The position numbers were made by a program, and so were the translations under genes. Positions 21,401 through 32,300 of a stretch of 64,000 nucleotides of DNA are shown here, piece after piece. Position 1 is the first letter of the stretch; each line of letters starts with the position of its first letter. This DNA comes from Tricholoma matsutake (Eukaryota; Basidiomycota; Agaricomycetes; Agaricales; Tricholomataceae), in the NCBI GenBank assembly GCA_026075535.2, contig AP026546.1, positions 1,488,001 through 1,552,000 of the forward strand. The letters are read 5' to 3'. Below the pieces are notes generated by a model. That model had not been told where the DNA came from. It was given only the letters and a program-made list of their open reading frames with translations, and searched no databases.

Positions 21401-22059
21401 TCTGTAGGTACGAACATCAGGTCGATCACCGTGGGGTGAAGGCCCTGTTGTGGGGGAAAGTGAGTAGGGCCCTCCATGACTGGTAGGGCTCTCGTCAGGC
21501 CTAGTGCCGTGGCCGTTTCCACTAAGTGGTCAGCATGGATCGAGTGTTCAGGCCCCTGGGGATCCCAGGATGCGTGCCTCACGTTAAAGTCGCCACACAT
21601 GAAGTGTAGGCGTGGGATCGTCATGACGTTCTCAAAGAGGAGCGTAATGGCGGAGTGTTGGCTGTCTGAGTAGACGTTAGCGAGTAGCATGACGTCCTCC
21701 CCTATCCCCAGTGAGAAAAGGAGGATATCACGATCATCGATCAGATCTCGTCTGAGACCTGGTCTTAAATTAGCGATGCTGTTCGCGAAATAGACAGCAA
21801 CGCGTGGAGGGGAATCAATACCCGAGGGGCACACTAATGTTCCCCAATTTGGGCTCATCGGTGCGCCTATGACTTCTTCACCCTCCCTGTTATGAGCAGA
21901 GGGGGCGTATCTTATTAATCGCCACGGAGGCTCTTGAATGAAAAGCAAATCATAATCGTCTATAAGGTCTGCCAGTAACGAGTCCATGTATCCCCAATTA
22001 CGGTTAACATTTTGGCTAAATACGCGCAACTGCGGTGTAGATCTAAGTCTATCCCTCAT
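17746..22059 (-). CDS. LINE-A ORF2 (A3), interrupted by B5
   Basis: ORF2 in two parts: 18437-22059 (residues 1 to about 1208) and 17746-17992 (C-terminus with the CCHC finger CWCLGPKIQTRDHLLRVC). The sum is 3870 nt, exactly 1289 codons plus stop, so B5 is the only break. Endonuclease motifs (QEPPWR, GDFNVRH, SDHAPL), RT YVDD and the RNase H acidic residues are all present. Its ATG directly follows the ORF1 TAA. Lysine codons of the B5 poly-A tail give a false C-terminus if read across the junction. Confidence 0.92.
17993..18423 (+). mobile_element. NAR-B element B5, 5'-truncated subtype II
   Basis: Only the last ~400 nt of a subtype II 3' UTR plus a long A run (18394-18425, about 32 A). It is inserted in sense orientation within A3 ORF2, flanked by AATCATGCGAGTC at 17980-17992 and 18424-18436. 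No coding sequence remains. It is a typical dead-on-arrival product of incomplete reverse transcription. Confidence 0.92.
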
Positions 22060-23982
22060 TTACGTTCGGCCACCGCGTCCTGCGGGATGGTAAGAAGGAG
22101 GGGAGCGAGAGTTGCGTCTCGCACTCACCTCGTCATAGCGAGCTTTGATCCAGTCACGGTCAAAGCGATGTCGCCAAAAGTTGCATCGACGATCATCCGA
22201 TGCGTGGTTTTTCCGGCAGTTTATGCACCTAGCCGGGTGAGGACAGGCTGCCCCCTCTGGGGTAGCTGGGATGGGAGGGTTCGCCTTGGCGTTTCCCTTA
22301 CAACACCCTGCAAGGGCACGATGGTGCTCCTTGCGGTGTGGGCCTGCGCAGACCGGGCATCTGGTCTGTGGAGCTCTGCATGCCTGGGTGGGGTGTCCCC
22401 ACTTCCAGCATCGTTGGCAGATAGGCAATCCAGGGTTCGCCCTGGCAGCCCTAATGTGAGCGACGTAGCGTCCAAATTGGACGCCCCGACCGATAAGAGC
22501 CTTGGCTCGTGCACCGCTGACTGAGTCAGCGATGTTGAGGTAGACGGTGCACGTATCCGACATTCTCGAATCACGTACAACGCGGGGGGGGACTTGTAAC
22601 ACTGCGAGGTCCGATAATCCGGACTTCCCCAGGTGTGCCACGACGACGTCAGGCGTAAGAGCCTTGTCATTAGCGACGAATGGCACATCGACCAACTTGA
22701 GGTACGATGTGGACGTGGGTAGCGCTGCGTCTACTTGCAGTGCGAAAGGAAATGCCTTGTGAGCCGCTTCCTTGAAGCAACGAAGGTCCTCCTCGGAGGC
22801 CACGACGTCAGTAGCTACTGATAAGTTACCAGCATGCATTGATGCGGATTGGGCCACTAGTTTAGAGTGGTGCAATCCGAGGGTGACTCGGACATGGTCC
22901 AAGAAGTCTGCAGGGTTCGTCTCCGCTCCAAGGGGGGGACGAACGTGTACCAGGACCTGTCGTCTCGACGGTCCATGGACAGTAGGCGATGGCTTTGCAG
23001 CCTTCGGTTTGGAGGGACCCACATGCTGCTGTATGTCAGCCAGCTTATCAGTCGGGAGTTCAGGGAAGGCCTTGGCTAGTCGCACAAGGCCGTCCATGGA
23101 AGTGTTAGGTGCTCGCCCCCCAGGGAAGCGAGCGACCTGAGCAAAGGTTCCCCTGCCCGAAGGCCTGGTGGACCAGTTCACGGGGGGAGGAGGTCCTCGA
23201 CCCCATGACGACGAGACACCCCCTGCTGGGGGTTTAGGAAGAGGTCGAGCCCCTTTCGGGCCTCGTGTCCTCGCTGATTTGTGAGGGGGGGGGCGTTGCC
23301 CATCCCATCCCTCCAGATACTCCGTCCTTGGGACGTCGTTAGGATCATTGGTGGCAGCCCCCGACCTAGGTCGTTTGCTGTTCCCAGCGATCCTGTCTAT
23401 AGCGTTCCGGAGCGTGGCGTTCCCAGAGTTGCGATCAATACCAGCCTCGGCAGCTGCTGCCAGCACCGAGCCCAGTTGTTCTGCTATTAGCTGCCGTTCT
23501 TCAGCAGTCGGTCGTCTAGATCCCGTCCTGTTAAGAACAACTCGGAATCCAGTTGCGTACTCTCCCAGGTCACTGGCGAAGGTCTGGGGTCCACTCCAGT
23601 CATCGCTAGTCATCTCCGTGTCTTGTATGACGTGGGTAGAGAGGTTGTCGGCCACTTCATCAGCCCACGAAGCAGGTGTTGAAGGGGTAGCCGGAGGTGC
23701 AGGAGACGCAGTTGCATCCCTGGAAGATAACGCTGGCACGCTGAAGCGCTGTGCTCGCGGAGTGACTGTGCCCGCCCCATAGGGGGAGGGGGTTGGAGAG
23801 CCTCTTTGGGTCCTGTGAGGGCCCACTGAGGGTGCTATCTGTGTGGATCTGCGGCTCGAAGAGAGCCGCAGGGAATCAATGGGGTCGTCGCCGGGAGTTC
23901 TGGGCGTACCGGATCTAGAGGGTCCCCCCTCGTCCATCGCCTCGCCCGATCTCCCCCTACTTCTGGAATACGAATCAGACAT
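22060..23982 (-). CDS. LINE-A ORF1 gag-like protein, intact (A3)
   Basis: Complete 640-aa ORF1, the only uninterrupted copy in the window. It has a disordered Ser/Pro/Arg-rich N-terminus (MSDSYSRSRGRSGEAMDEGG) to about residue 120, a region around 125-215 (WSGPQTFASDLGEYATGF), and an arginine/proline-rich segment HKSARTRGPKGARPLPKPP. A conserved domain follows at about 290-420, then three zinc knuckles: CQRCWKWGHPTQAC (about 522-535), CPVCAGPHRKEHH...C (542-560) and CINCRKNHASDDRRC (586-600). It would bind element RNA and form the RNP with ORF2. The stop TAA is followed at once, in frame, by the ORF2 ATG. Confidence 0.93.
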   Translation of the reverse strand: MSDSYSRSRGRSGEAMDEGGPSRSGTPRTPGDDPIDSLRLSSSRRSTQIAPSVGPHRTQRGSPTPSPYGAGTVTPRAQRFSVPALSSRDATASPAPPATPSTPASWADEVADNLSTHVIQDTEMTSDDWSGPQTFASDLGEYATGFRVVLNRTGSRRPTAEERQLIAEQLGSVLAAAAEAGIDRNSGNATLRNAIDRIAGNSKRPRSGAATNDPNDVPRTEYLEGWDGQRPPPHKSARTRGPKGARPLPKPPAGGVSSSWGRGPPPPVNWSTRPSGRGTFAQVARFPGGRAPNTSMDGLVRLAKAFPELPTDKLADIQQHVGPSKPKAAKPSPTVHGPSRRQVLVHVRPPLGAETNPADFLDHVRVTLGLHHSKLVAQSASMHAGNLSVATDVVASEEDLRCFKEAAHKAFPFALQVDAALPTSTSYLKLVDVPFVANDKALTPDVVVAHLGKSGLSDLAVLQVPPRVVRDSRMSDTCTVYLNIADSVSGARAKALIGRGVQFGRYVAHIRAARANPGLPICQRCWKWGHPTQACRAPQTRCPVCAGPHRKEHHRALAGCCKGNAKANPPIPATPEGAACPHPARCINCRKNHASDDRRCNFWRHRFDRDWIKARYDEVSARRNSRSPPSYHPAGRGGRT

Positions 23983-24347
23983 GCGCTGGTAAGACGCTGG
24001 TTATACCGGATCGCTGGGATCGAGGACAGATTGAGCTGCAAAGTATGAAAACGGGGTCGACGAAAAATTTTTGTGGCTGTGCACGTCGCGGTAAGAAGAC
24101 AAGAAGCGATGGCCCCTCGGGCATTGAGTCCCCTCCACGTGTTGCTGTCTACTTTGCGAACAGCATCGCTAATCTAAGACCAGGTCTCAGACGAGATCTG
24201 ATCGATGATCGTGACATCCTTTCGCTTCTTGTCCTCCTACCGTGACGTGCACAGCCACAAAAATCTTCGTCGACACCGTTTTCAACTTTTGCAGCTCAAT
24301 CCGTCCACGATCCCAGCGATCCGGTACCACTAGCGTCTTACCAACGC

Positions 24348-27300
24348 ATGTCAGATTCAATATCCAGAAGAGGGGGGAGATCGGGTGAGGCGATGGATGA
24401 GGGGAGACCTTCTAGATCCGGTACGCCCAGAACTCCTGGCGACGACCCAATTGATTCCCTGCGGCTCTCTTCGAGCCGCAGATCCACACAGAATGCACCC
24501 TCAGTGGGTCCTCACAGGACGCAAAGAGGTTCTCCAACCCCCTCCCCCATCCCACGCTTACACTTCATGTGCGGCGATTTCAACGTGAGACACGCATCCT
24601 GGGATCCCCAGGGGCCTGAACACTCAATTCACGCGGACCACTTAGTGGAAACGGCGACGGCGTTAGGCCTGACTAGGGCCCTACCAGTAATGGAGGGCCC
24701 CACCCACTTTCCCCCTCAACAGGGCCTTCACCCCACGGTGATCGACCTGATGTTTGTGCCTACGGATCTCAGATTCGTATTGTACTGTGAGATTGTACCT
24801 GAAGCCAGGGGGACGTCTGACCACGCCCCACTGACGTTAGTACTACCTGGCCCGGGATCTCTGGTTCCGGTCACCAAGTGGTCCATCAAAAAAGGATCCG
24901 AGGAGGAAGCATCTTACCGAGATGCTGTCTCCTCCGCTTTAACTCCGTGGCTAGACTGGCACGGAGATACTTCGGCAGAAATCGATGACGTTGTTTCGGC
25001 GATATCAACGATTTTAAACAAGGCATGGGAAAACCATGCCAAGGAATCTCGCCTCGGCAAGTCGTCCAAAGGTTGGTGGACAGACGAATGCAGCGGTGCC
25101 CTAGACGCCTACAGAGCCTCTCGTGATGAAGGGGACTGGAAGCTCTATAGGAAAGTCATGCGACGTGCAAAGCGTGACTTCTTCGACGACCGTATCCAGG
25201 AAGTGGCTACGATGAACAGACGACCCTGGGACCTGATGTCCTGGACTCGCCAACGCAACCTCCCATCGTACGAGGCTATCTCCTATCGGGGAGAACCGTG
25301 CAACAATCTGGACTCGCTGTGGGCTGCCCTTGATGGGTCCTATAACGCCGCATCTGATCGAGAAGTCGATCTGAGCATACTCGAGGAACTTGATCCGGTG
25401 CCTGAAAGGGCCTGGATCCCGTTCTCCGTCACAGAAATGAAAGAAGCGCTTAACGCGTGCTCTTCCTGTTCCGCTCCAGGTCCCGATCATGTTACGTGGT
25501 CGCACCTAAAACACTGGTGCAGCAACCCAGAAGTGGCAGGGCTCATTACCCGCATTGCTGAGGCGTGTATCACTGCTGGCCACTGGCCGGCTCACTTCAA
25601 GGAATCCCTGTCGGTCATCATCCCGAAGCCAGGGAAGCCTAACTATTCTACCCCTAAGTCGTTCAGGCCCATTGTGCTGCTGAACACTCTGGGTAAACTA
25701 GTCGAGAAGATGTTGTCTAGGCGACTTCAGTTCGACGGTGTGGCACACGAGGCCTTCGAGCAAAACCAGTTCGGAGGTGTCGCCCAGCGTTCCACGGAGG
25801 ACGCAGGTATCTACCTTACCCACCTAGTTAGAGCAGGATGGGCCAAAGGGCTCAAAACGAGTGTTGTCGCTTTCGACATCGCTCAGTTCTTCCCCTCCCT
25901 GAACCATCAGGTTCTGTTGGAGATTATCTCTCGGTCGGGATTCCCTGCGCAAGTGGTGAATTTCTTCCGTTCATATCTAATCGGTCGCAAAACGACCTAC
26001 AAATGGAACGCTTTCTCATCTGGCTCCTTCGCAGCAGATGTGGGAGTGGGCCAAGGCTCTGCCCTGTCCCCTGTTTTATCGGCGCTATATTTGACGCCCA
26101 TCATGAAGCTCTTCAGAAGAAGCGAAATCGGCAGAGATGTCGATCTCATGTCCTATGTGGACGATGGCACCCTCATCGCCCGCTCCCCACAGCTAGAGGA
26201 TAACCTCCCCTTGCTCAAAAAAGCATATGGCTGGATATTCCAGGCGTTCACTTCCCTCGGGCTTGTCCTGGAACACGACAAGTCCGAAATATTTCATTTC
26301 TCAAGGGCGAGGAGTTTCACTCCCCTACCCATAGATCTCGGCTTTGCCCCATACACAGGCAATTCTCCCCTCAAACCCAAGGGTACCTGGAGGTACCTTG
26401 GCTTTTTCTTCGACCGTAAGCTCTCTTTCAAGGAGCACACGCGGTTCTACTCCACCAAAGCCCTCACCACTGCGAGAGCGATGGGAATGCTCGGCAATTC
26501 TGTCAGAGGGCTTACCCCTATGCAGAAACGCCTCCTGTACCGCTCGTGTGTCGTACCCATCATGACATACGGGCTCAGACTCTGGCACTTCAAGGGCGCT
26601 CGCGTCAAGGGTGTCATCAAAACGCTGGCCCAGGTGCAGTCCATCGCTGCTCGCTGGATCCTCGGTGCCTTCAGGACCACCCCTATCGGTGGCCTGGAAA
26701 GTATCGCAGGACTGCTGCCCATGCAGCTGTTACTGCGTCGACTGGTCGACAGAGGGGTATTCAGGACCCCCCTATTGGCTCCATCACACCCTCTAAGAGC
26801 TATCTTAGGGCCTAATCACGTCGGCACCACCCACTCTCATGAGTTAGGACTCTGGGGAGGGAACGTGCTTGACACTCTCAACCTGCAAGGCCCATCTGTC
26901 GCTTCAGCGGCAGCCCTGGCCCTTGTACCAGGCGATGAATTCGACCCCTTTGGGGAAGAAAACACACCTGGAAACAGAGTGAAGGACTTATTCCCCACTC
27001 GTTTCTCCTCTCATCGCCTCACCTCGAAGGAGGATGGAGCGAGGAATTCTTACAGGAGTGACCTCGATAAGGCCTGGGCGTCTGCCCAGGTTGAGGATGA
27101 CACTCTCGTCGTTGCAGTGGACGCTTCGGTGCCCACAGATGCCAAATACCAAGCTGTCGCCTGCGCTCTTGTCTTCGGACAGGGGGAACAGGTAGATCGC
27201 GTTGTCTCAGCGTCTGGGAGGAGAACCCCCCCAGAAGTCGAACTCTTTGCTCTCCAACTGGGCGTCTCGGCTGCTTGCAGCAGAGGATGCAAAAAGTTGG

Positions 27301-30095
27301 TGATATTCTCGGATTCTACTACGGGCATTGAGTCCCTAATCGATCCAAAACCACGCTCTGAGCAAATCTTTGCTCTGGACGCTTGTCGATCTCTTCGCCC
27401 CTGGCTAGCCGGGGAGGAGGAGAGGAACGTTACATTCTGGCATGTTCCCTCGAAGTTCGAGTGGAACGTACACAAGATGGCTCACGATGTAGCTACATCT
27501 ACCAAGATCTCCGTGGGCAGACACCCACGGACGTCTTTAGACTACCTTAGAAACCAGGTCGAGAAGGCCGTTTGTAAGGATTGGCACACTCGATTCGCAG
27601 ATCCTGCGTACCGTGGACGTCACTTCTACCAACTCAAAGGAGTTGGTGGAAAACCGGTGTTACCCTCGACTCACAAAGGTGGGCCTTGGCTGAAAGCAAT
27701 GGGAAGCAACACTACGTTGACTTCTCGTTCAACTCGTATGATCACTGGCCATGCTCCTATAGGGGAGTATCGCCAACGTCTATCCCTCGACGGGGAATAC
27801 CAATGCTGGTGCCGTGGTCCCGAAATTCAAACTCGAGACCACTTACTACGCGTCTGCCACGAGGTGGATCGCAAAGAAACTCGTGCAAGCCCTGACTTTG
27901 TCGAAGGCTTCATTGAATTTATGGACAATAACCCAGCACTAGGGTCGTTCAACTCACTTGCGTGGGATCCAGGATAGGCCGTGCGCGCAGGGCGTATGAC
28001 CCCCGTCTGGTTCTAGCTAGTGTTATCGGTATGTCGGGGTGGCCGTAGGGCACCAGACGAGTCCGTTAACCCTCATAAAGGGGGCCCACCCGTGTTCAGG
28101 AGCGACTGTCAGGGAGGGGGGACACAAAACTAGGTACCGGTTCGGGGAGGCGCCTGAGCGCTTTCAGATCCGCTATCGGTTGCGCGCTACAGCTTTGACG
28201 CTGACTGCGCCTTCCTTTCCGAGCTGAGAGGCTCTCGTCGGGGCGGCAATATCCCCTAAATCTTGCACTCATACCCGTAGGGATTCGGGGATCACTTCGT
28301 TTGTATGTCTCTACCGCGGACTGCGATCGGGCGCCGCGTTATAAATTTTTGACCCAAAAAAAAAAAAAAAAAAACCCCCTCCCCCTATGGGGCGGGCATC
28401 GTCACCCCGCGAGCACAGCGTTTTAGCGTGCCAGCGCTATCTTCCAGAGACGCAACTGCGTCTCCTGCACCTCCGGCTACCCCTTCTACACCCGCTTCGT
28501 GGGCTGATGAAGTGGCCGATGACCTCTCCTCCCACGTCATTCAGGATACGGAGATGGCTAGCGATGACTGGAGTGGACCCCAGACCTTCGCCAAAGACTT
28601 GGGAGAGTACGCTGAGGGATTCCGAGTGGTTCTCAACAGAACGGGATCTCGTCGACCGACTGCTGAAGATCGGCAGCTCATAGCAGAACGACTGGGCTCG
28701 GTGCTGGTAGCAGCGGCTGAGGCTGGTATTGATCGCGACTCGGGGAGCTCCTTCCTCCGAGGGGCAATAGATAGAATCTCAGGGGGCAGTAAACGACCTA
28801 GGTCGGGCACTGTCACCAACGATCCCAATGTGGACTATCTGGAGGGATGGGATGGGCAACGCCCCCCCCCTCACAAATCAGCGAGGACTCGAGGCCCGAA
28901 AGGGGCTCGACCTCTTCCTAAACCCCCAACAGGGGGCATTTCTTCATCATGGGGGCGAGGACCACCTCCCCCCGTGAACTGGTCCACCAGGCCCTCGGGC
29001 AGGGGGACCTTTGCTCAGGTGGCTCGCTTCCCTGGGGGGCGAGCTCCCAACACATCCATGGATGGTCTTGTGCGTCTAGCCAAGGCCTTCCCTGAACTTC
29101 CAACCGACAAGCTGGCAGACATACAGCAGCATGTCGGCCCATCCAAACCGAAGGCTGCAAAGCCCTCACCTACTGTACACGGACCGTCGAGACGACAGGT
29201 CCTAGTTCACGTTCGTCCCCCCCTCGGGGCTGAGACGAATCCTGCTGACTTCCTGGACCATGTCCGGACCACTCTCGGACTGCACCACTCCAAACTAGTG
29301 GCCCAGTCCGCATCAATGCATGCTGGTAACCTATCAGTAGCTACTGATGTTGTGGCCTCCGAGGAGGACCTTCGATGCTTCAAGGAAGCTGCCCACAAGG
29401 CGTTCCCGTTCGCGCTGCAAGTAGACGCAGCGTTACCCACATCCACATCGTACCTCAAGCTGGTCGATGTGCCATTTATCGCTAACGACAAGGCCTTAAC
29501 GCCAGACGTCGTCATTGCACACTTGGGAAAGTCCGGTATATCGGATCTCACAGTGCTTCAAGTCCCTCCCCGAGTAGTACGTGATTCGAAGATGTCGGAT
29601 ACGTGCACCGTTTATCTTAACATCGCTGACTCAGTCAGCGGTGCACGAGCTAAGGCTCTCATCGGGCGAGGCGTCCAATTTGGACGCTACGTCGCTGATG
29701 TGAGGGCGGCCAGGGCGAACCCTGGACTGCCTCTTTGTCAATGGTGCTGGAAGTGGGGCCACCCCACCCCAGCATGCAGAGCTCCACAGACCAAATGCCC
29801 GATCTGTGCAGGCCCACACCGTAAGGAGCACCATCGTGCCCTTGCAGGGTGTTGTAAGGGAAACGCCAAGGCGAACCCTCCTGTCCCAGCTACTCCAGAA
29901 GGGGCAGCCTGTCCTCACCCGGCTAGGTGTGTAAACTGCCGGAAAAACCACGCATCCGACGATCGTCGATGCAACTTTTGGCGACATCGCTTTGACCGTG
30001 ACTGGATCAAAGCTCGCTATGACGAGGTAAGTGTGAGACGCAACTCTCGCTCCCCTCCTGCTTACCATCCCGCAGGACGCGGTGGCCGAACGTAA
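24348..30095 (+). CDS. LINE-A ORF1 (A5), interrupted by A6
   Basis: ORF1 in two parts, 24348-24548 and 28386-30095. The sum is 1911 nt, 636 codons plus stop; it is four codons shorter than A3 because the NDVPRTEYLEGW segment is reduced to NVDYLEGW, as in A8. Domains are as in A3, including three zinc knuckles (the first reads CQWCWKWGHPTPAC). By chance the frame also runs from the first 67 codons straight into the ORF2 of A6, giving a 1209-codon fusion frame. The intended protein is broken by the insertion. Confidence 0.88.
24549..27977 (+). pseudogene. LINE-A ORF2, N-truncated (A6)
   Basis: Encodes ORF2 residues 148-1289 without a break. It has the end of the endonuclease (GDFNVRHASWDP, SDHAPL), complete RT (FDIAQFFPSL, YVDD), RNase H and the C-terminal finger (CWCRGPEIQTRDHLLRVC). 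The first ~147 residues, including the QEP motif of the endonuclease, are missing, so target nicking is not expected. The frame is open on its left into A5 ORF1 codons 1-67, so a fused protein with an ORF1 N-terminus, RT and RNase H is possible on paper. Confidence 0.88.
24549..28372 (+). mobile_element. LINE-A copy A6, 5'-truncated
   Basis: Sense LINE truncated within the endonuclease region (starts at ORF2 residue 148). It is inserted in A5 ORF1 with the 13 bp duplication AACCCCCTCCCCC at 24536-24548 and 28373-28385. It ends with the LINE tail and poly-A at 28356-28374. Its 3' UTR lacks about 165 nt found in A2 and A8, yet the final stem and tail are kept, which suggests the missing part is dispensable for mobility (or was lost during or after insertion). 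Confidence 0.93.
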
Positions 30096-30445
30096 ATGAG
30101 GGACAGACTTAGATCTACCCCACAGTTACGCATATTTAGTCAAAATGTAAATCGAAATTGGGGTTACATGGACTCTTTACTGGCAGACTTCGTAGACGAC
30201 TATGATTTGCTTTTTATTCAAGAGCCTCCTTGGCGATTGATAAGGTACGCCCCTTCTGCCCACAACAGGGAAGGGGAGGAAGTTATCGGCGCACCAATGA
30301 GCCCAAATTGGGGTACCTTGGTGCGCCCATCGGGGATTGACGCCCCTCCACGCGTTGCTGTATACTTTGCGAACAGCATCGCCAATCTAAGACCGGGTCT
30401 CAGACGAGATCTGATCGATAGTCGTGACATCCTTCTTTTCTCATT

Positions 30446-32300
30446 TTTTTTTTTTTTTTGGGTCAACAATTTATAACGCGGGGCTCGATCGCAGTCCGCG
30501 GAGCAGGATACAAACTTGGGTACTACTATAACTACGCTTCCCCTCACCCATATCCTACCCAGGTCCTCGTTTTAGCCACTTTAGGCGGGCAGTGCCACAG
30601 ACGTTGGCCTCTCAGCCAGGAAAGGCAATAATCTGGAGGGGGGACCCCCTCCCGAAGCTAGCCATTAGATCGTCAGCTGGTGCGAAGCGGTCCCCCGGCC
30701 ACATATCCAACCGAAGTCAGATCAGGCGCAGTGGTGTCAATTCACCGTAAATCCCCCCTTGCGGGAGGAATAACCGTCCGCATACTCCCAGCCAACGAGG
30801 ATTGACCACCCCGGACGAACAAGGTGGACCATCACCGTGTCATGCACGAGTAACAGTAATGTGGCAGCTGGTTGTTCACCTGGTTATTCACCGGAACCGC
30901 CGTAAGCAGGGGGCCAAAGCCCCCCTCGAGCAAATGCACTGCCAGCACATGCACTCGATAGCAATTTCCCCCCCGCAGCGGGGAGAACGTAAAGGGTAGC
31001 GACATTTGTCACCAACCCGACAACAGCCAGCGGACTGGCGGTGATGGGTGTGGAGCGGAATGCCCCACACAAGTAGCAGCACGGCCATCTGTGATGATGA
31101 CGGCACTGTACTGGGAACGAGGGTTCCCCAGATTGGAGCTCTGCTAGAGCTGTTGGCATCGCCACACAGGAAGCTGGAACAGCTGCCGGAGGCGTAGGAT
31201 CATTGGAACGATCGTCTCTGGTTGTCCGCTTGGGCATCAGGAGCAAGTTAGTACTGGTATATGATGCTAGTGATCGAAATACGCAGTGTGCAGTGTAAGC
31301 GAGGGCCTCCTGCCTAGCAAGAGAGTCCACGTAGTCGTCAGGGTCGGGGAGGTCCTCCCCAGCCCACAGATCTCAAACTGCCTAGGGCAGCTGCTACCTC
31401 CAGTTCGTTCTGTGAGAACTGGGTGTCATAGTCTTGGGCATCATCACCAACGATGTCACCCGTAATCAAGGTGGGGTCGTGAAGGCCCCAGCGTGTGGTT
31501 TGGTCTCTGTTCAGCCGTTTGGGCATTGAGAGTGAGTTAGCACAGGTAAATGACGATAACAGTCAAAATACGTAGCGTAAGGTCGATAACAGATGGCCCC
31601 TTATCTCAGTTCCAGGTCCACCCGATACAGCCTCCAAATGCTCCGAGGGGGCGAACAGGCCGCACATCCTGTTGCCTGGTGGGAGAAGATTGAACCCGGG
31701 TCATAACACCCTAAAAGAGTGAGCACCGGAGGTAGAGAGTTGGTGGTGAGTAGTGGCCACCAGAGCGTCGACCTAGCTGTCAGGGGGCACCATCGCCCAG
31801 CCCCTTTTAACGATGGTGTATTCCAATGGGTAGTCAGTGTAGCATGTCTCTAGTAATAGAAACTCACAGAGCATGGAGGCTGGGAGCCTCCCAGACAGCC
31901 AGCAGTCCAGTAAGAACGTCCTTCCCCCTAAGCCAGACCTCCCCCAGCTAAACAAGCGCTTCTACTTGGGCGAGCATTGAAGCAGGCATCCCACACCCGC
32001 TCTAAGCCCCCATAGGGACCCAGACTACTCTTTCATAGACATCACTCACCTAGCCAGGATCCTCGAAGCCAAGGGGAACAAGACAGATAGCAGTCACTGT
32101 TGGAAACAATGACCGAGACATCCCCGGAGATCGGATGGACGGATCTCTTAGCAAATCAGGGCAAGCCTGGAGACGCTGAGAGCGTTCGTGATGGTGAAAT
32201 CCGATCGAAAATCGGACAAAAATTGAAGTGTCGACATCGCGTGCAACGTTGAGCAGAGGTGTTTACCACTATTTATGGTGGTTGTAACAAGTCAAGGAGC
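30446..32300 (-). mobile_element. NAR-B element B6, subtype III (degenerate ORF)
   Basis: Antisense, about 1.86 kb, nearly identical to B4 throughout. It is inserted in A5 ORF2 with the 14 bp duplication CTTCTTTTCTCATT at 30432-30445 and 32308-32321. Seven extra bases (32301-32307) precede its 5' terminus. Its ORF carries the same rearrangement as B4. Confidence 0.93.
30884..31526 (-). pseudogene. Rearranged NAR-B ORF, subtype III (B6)
   Basis: Same structure as in B4: a 62-codon N-terminal frame beginning MPKRLNRDQTTRWGLHD, a stop, then a second start region (MPKRTTRDDRSND) fused to a short C-terminal remnant. Only scattered base changes separate it from B4 (MPKRTTRDD against MPKWTTRDN). 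The shared lesions show that the break happened in a common source copy before both insertions. Confidence 0.8.

Larger units (their letters stand above)
15334..24107 (-). mobile_element. LINE-A copy A3, full length, split by B4 and B5
   Basis: Antisense LINE with poly-T at 15332-15345, a 3' UTR split by B4, ORF2 split by B5, intact ORF1, and a leader ending at the 5' terminus GCTTCTTGTCTTCTTAC (24107), preceded by CATC in sense. It is bounded by a 14 bp duplication inside A4. Removing B4, B5 and one copy of each duplication gives a complete element with ORF1 of 640 and ORF2 of 1289 codons. Confidence 0.94.
15151..24223 (+). mobile_element. LINE-A sense fragment A4, split by A3
   Basis: Two sense blocks, 15151-15333 and 24126-24223, separated by A3, which left the 14 bp duplication GCCCCTCGGGCATT at 15320-15333 and 24112-24125. 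Together they encode only ORF2 residues about 21-113 (start of the endonuclease: NWGYMDS..., IQEPPWR, PPRVAVYFANS). The left end is not a LINE 5' terminus; it joins head-to-head with the 5' terminus of B2 through GTTG. The right end is cut by the start of A5. This looks like an inverted by-product of the B2 insertion (see findings). Confidence 0.85.
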
